Below are positions 1 to 5,465 of a stretch of 5,465 nucleotides of DNA, piece after piece. The stretch comes from Moraxellaceae bacterium. GTDB taxonomy: Bacteria > Pseudomonadota > Gammaproteobacteria > Pseudomonadales > Moraxellaceae. Numbering within the stretch: position 1 is the stretch's first letter; each line of letters opens with the position of its first letter. The translations under genes were made by a program, and so were the position numbers. The stretch lies in contig JAJNDL010000160.1 of the NCBI GenBank assembly GCA_021156385.1, positions 1 through 5,465 of the forward strand, written 5' to 3'. The notes below the pieces were generated by a model. It saw only the letters and a program-made list of their open reading frames with translations, was not told the origin of the DNA and searched no databases.

Positions 1-994
1 TCATCGGCCAGCGCGCCCGCACCGTGATGCCCAGCCCCTCCTTTTCACCTGCCAGCAGACGCTGGCACCCGGCGAAGGCGATCATGGCGCCGTTGTCGGT
101 GCAGAACGGCAGGGCCGGATAGAAGACCTCGGCCTTGCGTCGCGCCGCCATCTCGGCAAGCTGCGTGCGCAGCAACCGGTTGGCGCTGACGCCCCCTGCC
201 ACCACCAGCCGCTTCACGCCCGTTTCCCTCAGCGCGCGCTCGCACTTGCGGGCCAGCGTATCGACCGCTGCAGCCTGGAAGCTCGCCGCGATGTCGGCCG
301 GCTTCTTTTCATAGTCGGCGGTCGTGTTGAGCGCGTTCAGCACCGAGGTCTTGAGGCCGCTGAAGGAGAAATCGAGGCCGGGGCGGTCCAGCATGGGCCG
401 CGGAAACCCGAAACGCTCCGGATCGCCGGACTCGGCCAGCCTCGCCACGGCCGGTCCGCCGGGATAGTCCAGCCGCAGCATCTTGGCGACCTTGTCGAAG
501 GCCTCGCCGGCGGCATCGTCGATGGATTCGCCGAGGAGCTGGTAGCGGCCGATGCCGTCCACCCGCATCAACTGCGTATGGCCGCCGGAGACCAGCAGGG
601 CAATGAAGGGAAAGGCTGGCGGGTTCGCCTCCAGCATGGGCGCCAGCAGGTGGCCCTCCATGTGATGGACGCCGACGGCCGGAATGCCCTGGGCCCAGGC
701 CAGGGTCCGTCCGAAGACCGCCCCGACCATGAGGGCGCCGGCCAGGCCGGGACCGGCGGTATAGGCCACGCCGTCGAGTTCCTCGAGGGTGCTGTCGGCC
801 GCGGCCAGCAGCTCGCGCAATAAAGGGATGAGCTTGCGCACGTGGTCGCGGGAGGCGAGCTCGGGCACGACGCCGCCATAGTCGGCGTGCAGGTCGATCT
901 GGCTGTAAAGCCTGTGTGCCAGCAGCCCGCGTTCGCTGTCGTAGACGGCGACACCGGTTTCGTCACAAGAGGTTTCGATGCCCAGTACGCGCAT
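1..994 (-). CDS. tsaD: tRNA N6-adenosine threonylcarbamoyltransferase TsaD (3' end cut by window edge)
   Basis: TsaD is the catalytic subunit that transfers the threonylcarbamoyl group from threonylcarbamoyl-AMP to A37 of ANN-decoding tRNAs, making t6A in the cytoplasm. In bacteria it works with TsaB, TsaC and TsaE. The minus-strand frame gives 331 complete residues. It opens with [13 protein letters not shown] (residues 1-13), the family's N-terminal ASKHA-fold signature. The metal-binding histidines H111 and H115 lie in HHMEGH, and the third ligand D300 lies in CTDNGAM. Other family motifs are VSGGHT (135-140), GEAFDK (163-168), PGGP (178-181), FSFSGLK (209-215) and AGGVSANR (266-273). The frame is still open at base 1, reading VRARWPM. 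E. coli TsaD ends a few residues after the equivalent VRPRWPL, so only about five residues and the stop are missing. The start at 994 places the MRVLGIET motif exactly at the N terminus; its ribosome-binding site is weak. The gene diverges from rpsU across 159 bp. No convincing promoter was seen for it; the best -10 candidate is TAAGAT on the minus strand at 1025-1030. Confidence 0.97.
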   Translation of the reverse strand, partial: MRVLGIETSCDETGVAVYDSERGLLAHRLYSQIDLHADYGGVVPELASRDHVRKLIPLLRELLAAADSTLEELDGVAYTAGPGLAGALMVGAVFGRTLAWAQGIPAVGVHHMEGHLLAPMLEANPPAFPFIALLVSGGHTQLMRVDGIGRYQLLGESIDDAAGEAFDKVAKMLRLDYPGGPAVARLAESGDPERFGFPRPMLDRPGLDFSFSGLKTSVLNALNTTADYEKKPADIAASFQAAAVDTLARKCERALRETGVKRLVVAGGVSANRLLRTQLAEMAARRKAEVFYPALPFCTDNGAMIAFAGCQRLLAGEKEGLGITVRARWPM

Positions 995-1060
995 GACAAT
1001 CCGGGGGTAAAAGGGAAGGCGGGCATCTTAGCGGTCCCGGAAAGACAGGGCCAGAAGGGG

Positions 1061-1089
1061 TTGGCAGGGCAAAGCGGAGTGGCTAGAAT
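1061..1089 (+). promoter_or_regulatory. sigma70-type promoter for rpsU
   Basis: TTGGCA at 1061-1066 (5 of 6 bases of the -35 consensus) and TAGAAT at 1084-1089 (5 of 6 of the -10 consensus) are separated by exactly 17 bp. Transcription would start near 1096, giving a leader of roughly 58 nt before the rpsU ATG. This is the strongest housekeeping promoter in the window and fits the high demand for a ribosomal protein. No LexA-like operator, as known upstream of E. coli rpsU, is visible here. Confidence 0.75.
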
Positions 1090-1103
1090 CGCTGCCCTCG
1101 TCC

Positions 1104-1126
1104 GGGGCCCCGTCCCACCGGGCCCC
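1104..1126 (+). other. GC-rich hairpin in the rpsU 5' leader
   Basis: GGGGCCC at 1104-1110 pairs with GGGCCCC at 1120-1126 around a 9-nt loop, giving a 7-bp all-GC stem. It lies in the predicted rpsU leader, between the likely transcription start near 1096 and the Shine-Dalgarno sequence at 1142-1148. It is followed by an AT-richer stretch rather than a T-run, so it is not an obvious terminator. It might protect the 5' end of the mRNA or affect translation; the role is inferred. Confidence 0.4.
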
Positions 1127-1153
1127 AACCGAATCGATTTTGAGGTGAGCTGC

Positions 1154-1369
1154 ATGCCGGCCGTGAAAGTTAAAGAAGGCGAACCGTTTGACGTTGCCCT
1201 GCGTCGCTTCAAGCGCTCCTGCGAAAAGGCCGGTGTCCTGGCCGATGTGCGCAAGCGCGAGTTCTACGAAAAGCCGACCCAGGAACGCAAGCGCAAGGCC
1301 GCGGCCGCTGTGAAGCGCCACGCCAAGAAGGTCGCCCGCGAGAACATGAAGACGACCCGCCTGTACTGA
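1154..1369 (+). CDS. rpsU: 30S ribosomal protein S21
   Basis: S21 is a small basic protein of the 30S subunit that sits near the anti-Shine-Dalgarno end of 16S rRNA and helps initiation on natural mRNAs. The product is 71 residues, the usual gammaproteobacterial length. It contains the near-invariant [18 protein letters not shown] (residues 10-27) and the REFYEKP segment (35-41). A Lys/Arg/Ala-rich C-terminal helix follows, ending in TRLY as in E. coli. A strong Shine-Dalgarno sequence GAGGTGA (1142-1148) lies 5 nt before the ATG. The gene is first in the rightward operon, under the promoter at 1061-1089. It is separated from yqeY by 118 bp that contain two hairpins, which would let S21 be made in excess of the downstream products. 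Confidence 0.99.
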   Translation: MPAVKVKEGEPFDVALRRFKRSCEKAGVLADVRKREFYEKPTQERKRKAAAAVKRHAKKVARENMKTTRLY

Positions 1370-1388
1370 TTCAGTCAGCGGTTCGCAG

Positions 1389-1406
1389 GGGCTGCCAAGG
1401 CAGCCC
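1389..1406 (+). other. hairpin 1 downstream of rpsU
   Basis: GGGCTGC at 1389-1395 pairs with GCAGCCC at 1400-1406, leaving a CAAG tetraloop. It sits 20 nt after the rpsU stop and 4 nt before a second, longer hairpin. It has no T-tract of its own. It probably acts with the next hairpin, either in termination or in protecting the rpsU mRNA 3' end from exonucleases. Confidence 0.5.
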
Positions 1407-1410
1407 GCCC

Positions 1411-1438
1411 CGAAGCGGCACCACCAGGTGCCGCTTCG
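1411..1438 (+). terminator. probable leaky terminator between rpsU and yqeY
   Basis: A perfect 12-bp stem with arm CGAAGCGGCACC closes on an ACCA tetraloop. It is followed by CATTTCT, a broken T-run with only four T in seven bases. The stem is strong but the tail is poor, so partial rather than full termination is expected. In E. coli a terminator known to be partly read through lies after rpsU in the homologous operon, which supports the same role here. Read-through would supply yqeY, dnaG and rpoD transcripts. Confidence 0.6.
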
Positions 1439-1487
1439 CATTTCTGGACCACAATAATTCCATCAAGCCACAACCCGGAGGTGCGCC

Positions 1488-1934
1488 ATGTCCGAACTCA
1501 AAGCCAAGCTGACCGAAGCCATGAAGGACGCCATGCGGGCCCAGGACAAGGACCGCCTCGGCGTGATCCGCATGGCCACCGCCGCCCTCAAGCAGATCGA
1601 GGTCGACGAACGTGTCGAGCTGGACGATGCCCGCGTCCTCGCCACCCTGGAGAAGCTGATCAAGTCGCGCCGCGAATCCGCCACGGCCTTCGAAGCCGGT
1701 GGCCGCCCCGAGCTCGCCGCCAAGGAAAACGCCGAGATCGTGGTGCTGCAGTCCTTCCTGCCGGCCCAGCTCTCCGAGGCCGAGATCGATGCCCTGGTTG
1801 CCGAAGCCATCACCGAAACCGGCGCGACCTCGGCGCGCGACATGGGCAAGGTCATGAACATCCTGCGCCCGAAGCTGGCCGGCCGTGCCGACACCGGCGC
1901 CGTCTCGCAGAAAGTGAAGGCCCGCCTGGGCTGA
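1488..1934 (+). CDS. yqeY: GatB/YqeY domain-containing protein
   Basis: This is a 148-residue protein of the YqeY family, a stand-alone version of the helical domain at the C terminus of GatB, the tRNA-binding subunit of Asp-tRNA(Asn)/Glu-tRNA(Gln) amidotransferase. The cellular role of the free protein is not established; binding tRNA or aiding amidation is inferred from the domain. The N-terminal helices (about 1-45) carry the typical LKAKLTEAMKDAMRAQDK and RLGVIRM segments. FLPAQLSEAEI is at 90-100, and the C-terminal family motif DMGKVM at 118-123 is followed by GRADTGAVSQKV. Length matches the family. The Shine-Dalgarno sequence GGAGGTG (1477-1483) lies 4 nt before the ATG. The gene sits between rpsU and dnaG, a placement common in non-enteric gammaproteobacteria and absent in E. 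coli. The short, charged, helical composition is normal for the family. Confidence 0.95.
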   Translation: MSELKAKLTEAMKDAMRAQDKDRLGVIRMATAALKQIEVDERVELDDARVLATLEKLIKSRRESATAFEAGGRPELAAKENAEIVVLQSFLPAQLSEAEIDALVAEAITETGATSARDMGKVMNILRPKLAGRADTGAVSQKVKARLG

Positions 1935-1950
1935 TGCACCGGCTGTGACC

Positions 1951-1980
1951 TGCCGGGCCGTACGGAATTTCGGCCCGGCA
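1951..1980 (+). terminator. GC-rich hairpin after yqeY, possible terminator
   Basis: TGCCGGGCCG (1951-1960) and CGGCCCGGCA (1971-1980) form a perfect 10-bp stem with a 10-nt loop, beginning 17 nt after the yqeY stop. The sequence after the stem (ATCCCGCC) has no T-run, so it is not a canonical intrinsic terminator. It may pause polymerase, mark a processing site or stabilise the upstream mRNA. Together with a promoter candidate downstream it suggests that dnaG and rpoD can be uncoupled from rpsU and yqeY. Confidence 0.4.
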
Positions 1981-2014
1981 ATCCCGCCGGCCGGCCCGTG
2001 CTGTCAGCCGTCCG

Positions 2015-2046
2015 GCTTATCCCCGCTTAACCCCAGCTTATCGACA
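2015..2046 (+). repeat. three near-tandem DnaA-box-like repeats upstream of dnaG
   Basis: GCTTATCCCC (2015-2024), GCTTAACCCCA (2025-2035) and GCTTATCGACA (2036-2046) follow one another with a 10-11 bp period, close to one helical turn. Against the DnaA box TTATCCACA the three cores differ at two, two and one positions. The repeats are seen directly; binding by DnaA is inference. They lie just upstream of the dnaG promoter candidate, where a bound protein could affect transcription of primase. Confidence 0.4.
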
Positions 2047-2057
2047 GGGCTGTGCCT

Positions 2058-2085
2058 TTGTAGCTCAGCAATTCGCCGCTAGACT
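2058..2085 (+). promoter_or_regulatory. weak sigma70-type promoter candidate for dnaG
   Basis: TTGTAG (2058-2063) and TAGACT (2080-2085) match 3 and 4 of the 6 consensus bases, with a 16-bp spacer. A start near 2092 would give a leader of about 100 nt before the dnaG ATG. The match is modest; the location after a hairpin and beside the repeats at 2015-2046 is the main support. Confidence 0.3.
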
Positions 2086-2192
2086 TTCACCCGAGCCGAG
2101 CCATGCCGCCCGCGGGCGCTTTGGTCGGCCGGCGCCTACGACAACAACGATCCGGGCGCCTTCGTGCGACACCGCGGCAGCAGGGGCTTACG

Positions 2193-4025
2193 ATGGCTTA
2201 TGGGCGCATTCCCGAAACCTTCATCGACGACGTCCTGCTCAGAACGGACATCGTCGACCTCATCGACTCACGGGTAAAGCTCAAGAAAGCCGGCAAGAAC
2301 TACAGCGCCTGCTGCCCTTTCCACCGCGAGAAAACCCCCTCCTTCACCGTCAGCCGCGAAAAGCAGTTCTATTACTGCTTCGGCTGCGGCGCTTCCGGCA
2401 ATGCCGTCAGCTTCGTGATGGAGTACGACCACAAGGGCTTCCTGGATGCCCTGCGCGACCTGGCCGGGCGGGTCGGCCTCGAGGTGCCCGACACGAGGGA
2501 TCCCGACGCCCCCCCGCGCGAGTCCCACCAGGGTCTCTACGACACGCTGGAGGCCGCAGCCAAGTACTTCGAACAGCAACTGCGCACGCACCGCGACAAA
2601 CAGAAGGCGGTCGGCTATTTCAAGAAGCGCGGCCTGACCGGCGAGATCGCCAAGCACTACCGCCTGGGCTACGCCCCGGCGGGCTGGGACAACCTGCTGG
2701 GCGCGCTCGGCAAGCCGGACGATGCCCGCCAGGCCCTGCTCGCGACCGGCCTCGTCATCAAGCGCGAGGAGTCGAACCGCGTCTACGACGCCATGCGCGA
2801 CCGCGTGATCTTCCCCATCCGCGACTTCCGCGGCCGCGTCATCGCCTTCGGTGGGCGCGTGCTCACCGACGAAAAGCCCAAGTACCTGAACTCGCCGGAA
2901 TCGCCCGTTTTCCACAAGGGCCAGGAACTCTACGGCCTGTTCGAGGCGCGCCAGGCGCCCGGCAAGCTGGAGCGGGTGATCGTGGTCGAAGGCTATATGG
3001 ACGTGGTCGCCCTGGCGCAGTACGGCATCACCTATGCCGTGGCCACGCTGGGCACCGCCACCAGCACGACGCATATCGAGCGCCTTTTCCGCCTGGTGCC
3101 GGAGATCGTGTTCTGCTTCGACGGCGACGCCGCCGGCCTCAAGGCCGCCTGGCGCGCGCTCGAATCCGCCCTGCCTGCCCTGCAGGACGGCAAGAGTGCC
3201 AGCTTCCTCTTCCTGCCGGCCGATGAAGATCCGGACACCCTTGTCCGCAAGGAAGGGAAGGACCGCTTCGTCGACCGCATGCGCAACGAAGCCGAGCCAC
3301 TGGCCGACTTCATGATCCGCCATCTTTCCGAAGGCCTGCGACTGGAGAGCCTGGAGGGGCGCAGCCGTCTCGCCATGCTGGCCAAGCCGCTGATCGCCAC
3401 CCTGCCGGACGGTCTCTACCGCGAAATGCTGCTCGGCCGCCTGGCCGAGGTAACCCGGCTGGAAACCGACATGCTGCGCGCCGCCGTGCTGGAGACCGCC
3501 CCCCTGCCGGCACAGCGGAGCAGCGAACCCCCGCGCCCGGCTCCGGCACCGGAGCCGGAAACACCCCGGCGGCCGCAGGCCCGCTCGCCCATCCAGCGCC
3601 AACCCCGTCCCATCCAGCAGATCCAGACGGTCAGCCTGGAGGCGCGCGCCGTACGTCTCCTCCTGCAGGACCCCAAGCAGGCCATCCTGACCCATGCCGG
3701 CGAACTGCTGGAGTGGGGGCTGGACCGCGACTCGCTACTTGTCCAGCTGATCGAACTCCTGCAGGCCCGCCCCGGAATCAGTACCCCGGCCCTGCTCGGC
3801 GTCTGGCAGGGTACCGAGCAGGGCGAAGAGCTGGGGGAGCTGGCCGCCAGCGAGTTCCTCACACCAAGCGAGGGCGTGGACCGGGAGTTCAAGGACGTGC
3901 TGCGCGGCCTGCAACTGGCCGCCAAGGAGGCGCAGTTGCAGGCCGCGACCGAGCTGGAGGCCATTGCCCGCCTCAAGCTCGAGGTCGAGCAGCTGAAGCG
4001 CAGCCTAGTCCAAAAGTTGGAGTAG
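2193..4025 (+). CDS. dnaG: DNA primase
   Basis: DnaG makes the short RNA primers used by DNA polymerase III on both strands, recruited to the fork by the DnaB helicase. The product is 610 residues, a normal length. The N-terminal zinc domain has C41-x2-H44 and C62-x2-C65. The RNA polymerase core has RVIFPI (204-209), FGGR (219-222) and the conserved K230-Y231 in KYLNSPE. The TOPRIM fold has catalytic E266 in VVEGYMD, D310 and D312 in DGD, and D346 and D348 in DEDPDT. A Pro/Arg/Gln-rich linker spans about 435-480, and the C-terminal helicase-binding domain spans about 481-610. The ATG at 2193 is chosen because it gives the standard MAYGRIPETFIDD start and has AGGGG at 2182-2186, 6 nt upstream. 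An in-frame ATG at 2103 would add 30 residues with no family counterpart. rpoD follows after 129 bp. Confidence 0.98.
   Translation: MAYGRIPETFIDDVLLRTDIVDLIDSRVKLKKAGKNYSACCPFHREKTPSFTVSREKQFYYCFGCGASGNAVSFVMEYDHKGFLDALRDLAGRVGLEVPDTRDPDAPPRESHQGLYDTLEAAAKYFEQQLRTHRDKQKAVGYFKKRGLTGEIAKHYRLGYAPAGWDNLLGALGKPDDARQALLATGLVIKREESNRVYDAMRDRVIFPIRDFRGRVIAFGGRVLTDEKPKYLNSPESPVFHKGQELYGLFEARQAPGKLERVIVVEGYMDVVALAQYGITYAVATLGTATSTTHIERLFRLVPEIVFCFDGDAAGLKAAWRALESALPALQDGKSASFLFLPADEDPDTLVRKEGKDRFVDRMRNEAEPLADFMIRHLSEGLRLESLEGRSRLAMLAKPLIATLPDGLYREMLLGRLAEVTRLETDMLRAAVLETAPLPAQRSSEPPRPAPAPEPETPRRPQARSPIQRQPRPIQQIQTVSLEARAVRLLLQDPKQAILTHAGELLEWGLDRDSLLVQLIELLQARPGISTPALLGVWQGTEQGEELGELAASEFLTPSEGVDREFKDVLRGLQLAAKEAQLQAATELEAIARLKLEVEQLKRSLVQKLE
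3537..3558. repeat. perfect inverted repeat inside the dnaG linker
   Basis: Two 10-base arms, CCGGCTCCGG and its exact complement, flank a central CA. The repeat lies in the part of dnaG that codes for the Pro-rich linker between the polymerase core and the helicase-binding domain. The protein sequence there is low in complexity (Pro, Ala, Glu), so biased codons may be enough to explain it, but the symmetry is perfect over 20 paired bases. Confidence 0.55.
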
Positions 4026-4029
4026 CCGT

Positions 4030-4056
4030 TTGAAAATCAGCGGGATAGCCCCATAT
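4030..4056 (+). promoter_or_regulatory. RpoH (sigma32) heat-shock promoter for rpoD
   Basis: TTGAAA at 4030-4035 and CCCCATAT at 4049-4056 are separated by 13 bp. Both elements and the spacing fit the sigma32 consensus (TTGAAA, then CCCCATnT). The site begins 5 nt after the dnaG stop and would start transcription near 4063, about 90 nt before the rpoD ATG. E. coli rpoD has a known heat-shock promoter, there located within dnaG, so the function appears conserved although the position has shifted. The match is seen directly; use by RpoH is inferred. Confidence 0.7.
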
Positions 4057-4083
4057 ACCCCGCCTACCACACCGATAATCGCG

Positions 4084-4113
4084 CTGGCTGGCCCCCGGGC
4101 CCGCCGCTATAAT
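4084..4113 (+). promoter_or_regulatory. second rpoD promoter with consensus TATAAT -10
   Basis: TATAAT at 4108-4113 is a perfect -10 hexamer, 41 nt before the rpoD ATG. The -35 side is poor: CTGGCT at 4084-4089 (18-bp spacer) shares three bases with TTGACA. The spacer contains a GC-rich inverted repeat, GGCCC-CC-GGGCC, at 4090-4101. This looks like a housekeeping promoter that is weak or needs an activator, supplying basal sigma70. Confidence 0.5.
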
Positions 4114-4154
4114 CGCGCGCTTGCCTTCCACTGCCGTTTCCTACGAGGCGCCTG

Positions 4155-5465
4155 ATGAGCACCGACAAAGAGAAACAGAAATCCCAGCTGAAAGAACTCA
4201 TTGCCAAGGGCAAGGAGCAGGGATATCTCACTTATGCCGAGGTGAACGACCACCTCCCCGAGTCCGTCACCGAGACGGAACAGATCGAAGACATCATCCA
4301 GATGCTCAACGACCTCGGCATCCCCGTGCACGAACGCGCTCCGGAAGCGGATGAGCTCCTGCTCGAAGAAGCCAACGAAGCCGCGGCCGACGACGAAGTC
4401 GCCACCGAAGAAGCCGCTGCCGTGCTCGCTTCCGTGGAAAACGAACCCGGCCGCACCACCGACCCCGTGCGCATGTACATGCGCGAGATGGGCACCGTCG
4501 AGCTGCTGACGCGCGAAGGCGAAATCGCCATCGCCAAGCGCATCGGCATCCGCGAAGTTCTCAACGCCATGACGTTCTGGCCGGGTGCCGTCGCGGGCGT
4601 GATCGAGGAGTTCGACAAGTTCGAAGCCGGTGAGCGCCGCCTCGCCGACATCATTGCCGGCTACCTGGACCCGGACGACGACGGCAATGCCGCCGTGCCG
4701 CCGGAAGTCGACGATGAAACCGCTCTCGCCGCACTGGCCGGCAAGGGCAAGCCCGGCGCCAAGGCCGCTGCCGCCGAGGAAGTCGAGGAAGAAGAAGCCG
4801 AAGGCGACGACGACGAAGAGGAAGGTGATGGCGGCCTCGACCCCGTGCTCGCTGCCGAGCGCTTCAACAACCTGAAGAAGTGCTACCAGAAAACCCAGCA
4901 GGCGCTGAAGAAATACGGCCCCGAGAGCAAGGCCTTCCAGAAGAACGTGGAAGAGCTGGCCGAACAGTTCACCATCTTCAAGCTGACGCCGCGCATCTTC
5001 GAAGGCATCGGCAACCAGATCCGCGGCGTGCAGGATGACATCCGCTCCCAGGAACGCGCCGTCATGGCCTCCTGCGTCAAGCGCGCACGCATGGACCGCA
5101 AGCACTTCATCGAAAACTTCCCCGGCAACGAAACCAATCTTGAGTGGCTCGACAAGCAGATCGCCACCAAGAAGCCGTTCGCCAAGGGCCTCGACCAGTT
5201 CCGCGACGACATCCTGCGCTCGCAGCGTCGCCTGCTCGCGATCGAAGACGAAGTCGGCCTCAGCATCGCCGACATCAAGGAAATCAACCGCCGCATGTCC
5301 ATCGGCGAGGCCAAGGCCCGCCGCGCCAAGAAGGAGATGGTCGAGGCCAACCTGCGTCTCGTGATCTCCATCGCCAAGAAGTACACCAACCGCGGCCTGC
5401 AGTTCCTCGACCTCATCCAGGAAGGCAACATCGGCCTGATGAAGGCCGTCGACAAGTTCGAATAC
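4155..5465 (+). CDS. rpoD: RNA polymerase sigma factor RpoD (sigma70), 3' end beyond the window
   Basis: This is the primary sigma factor, directing core RNA polymerase to housekeeping promoters. The window holds 437 codons and ends in KFEY, so the rest of region 2 and regions 3 and 4 are missing. Region 1.1 (about 8-75) has [18 protein letters not shown]. Region 1.2 starts at [20 protein letters not shown] (99-118) and reads IAKRI at 126-130. The non-conserved region follows, with an acidic, Ala-rich low-complexity stretch around 202-227. Region 2 begins near 383 ([13 protein letters not shown]), and the core-binding [14 protein letters not shown] starts at 419. The ATG at 4155 has ACGAGG (4143-4148) 6 nt upstream. 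Two promoters lie just before it. One oddity: after IAKRI the usual two acidic residues (E-D/E) before GIREV are absent, an in-frame gap of two residues. Confidence 0.98.
   Translation, partial: MSTDKEKQKSQLKELIAKGKEQGYLTYAEVNDHLPESVTETEQIEDIIQMLNDLGIPVHERAPEADELLLEEANEAAADDEVATEEAAAVLASVENEPGRTTDPVRMYMREMGTVELLTREGEIAIAKRIGIREVLNAMTFWPGAVAGVIEEFDKFEAGERRLADIIAGYLDPDDDGNAAVPPEVDDETALAALAGKGKPGAKAAAAEEVEEEEAEGDDDEEEGDGGLDPVLAAERFNNLKKCYQKTQQALKKYGPESKAFQKNVEELAEQFTIFKLTPRIFEGIGNQIRGVQDDIRSQERAVMASCVKRARMDRKHFIENFPGNETNLEWLDKQIATKKPFAKGLDQFRDDILRSQRRLLAIEDEVGLSIADIKEINRRMSIGEAKARRAKKEMVEANLRLVISIAKKYTNRGLQFLDLIQEGNIGLMKAVDKFEY

Noticed and set aside
568..1254. Minus-strand frame spanning tsaD, the divergent region and part of rpsU
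   Set aside because: It runs across two real genes and their promoter region in a different frame; tsaD motifs are all in the frame starting at 994.
1441..1460. AATAAT at 1453-1458 as a -10 element for yqeY
   Set aside because: No -35-like hexamer at 16-18 bp upstream; that position is taken by the hairpin stem.
2058..2095. TAGCTCAG motif resembling the D-arm of a tRNA gene
   Set aside because: No matching acceptor stem, anticodon arm or TTCGA T-arm follows at the right distance.
2103..2192. In-frame upstream ATG extending DnaG by 30 residues
   Set aside because: The extension is Arg/Gln-rich with no primase counterpart, has no good Shine-Dalgarno sequence, and the ATG at 2193 gives the standard N terminus with AGGGG upstream.
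2268..3695. Long minus-strand open frame opposite dnaG (475 codons)
   Set aside because: It lies wholly antisense to a well-supported primase gene, has a composition expected from GC-rich codon bias on the other strand, and shows no recognisable domain.
4738..4832. Acidic low-complexity run in RpoD as a possible insertion or foreign segment
   Set aside because: An acidic variable stretch at this place in the non-conserved region is usual for gammaproteobacterial sigma70 and base composition does not change.
4107..5105. Long minus-strand open frame opposite rpoD (332 codons)
   Set aside because: Its Phe/Leu/Gly/Val-rich sequence is the reverse reading of the acidic and Lys-rich rpoD codons; rpoD is certain on the plus strand.

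Overview
This window is the conserved macromolecular-synthesis locus of a GC-rich (about 65% by eye) gammaproteobacterium. tsaD is read leftward. Diverging from it, rpsU, yqeY, dnaG and rpoD are read rightward. Three things support the assignment: the gene order, the near E. coli-like S21 sequence, and the group-specific N-terminal and non-conserved regions of RpoD. The yqeY gene between rpsU and dnaG resembles the Pseudomonas/Xanthomonas arrangement rather than the E. coli one. The genus cannot be named from this sequence alone.

Layout: positions 1-994 (minus) hold tsaD, which lacks only its last few codons at the window edge. Positions 995-1153 are the divergent control region, with a strong sigma70-type promoter for rpsU (TTGGCA-17 bp-TAGAAT). 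rpsU is 1154-1369. Two tandem hairpins follow (1389-1438) and look like a leaky terminator. yqeY is 1488-1934, followed by another GC-rich hairpin (1951-1980). The 258-bp gap before dnaG carries three near-tandem DnaA-box-like repeats (2015-2046) and a weak promoter candidate. dnaG is 2193-4025. The short dnaG-rpoD gap (4026-4154) holds a very good match to an RpoH (sigma32) heat-shock promoter and then a consensus TATAAT -10 element. rpoD begins at 4155 and runs off the right edge after 437 codons, inside conserved region 2.

Together the genes couple translation (S21, and TsaD for tRNA t6A), replication priming (DnaG) and transcription initiation (sigma70). Expression seems to be split by internal signals, so that S21 can be made in excess of primase and sigma can be boosted on its own during heat stress. 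The gene content is ordinary core genome and I see no mobile elements, CRISPR, RNA genes or new system. The more interesting points are regulatory sites between the genes and a two-residue gap in a highly conserved part of RpoD region 1.2.
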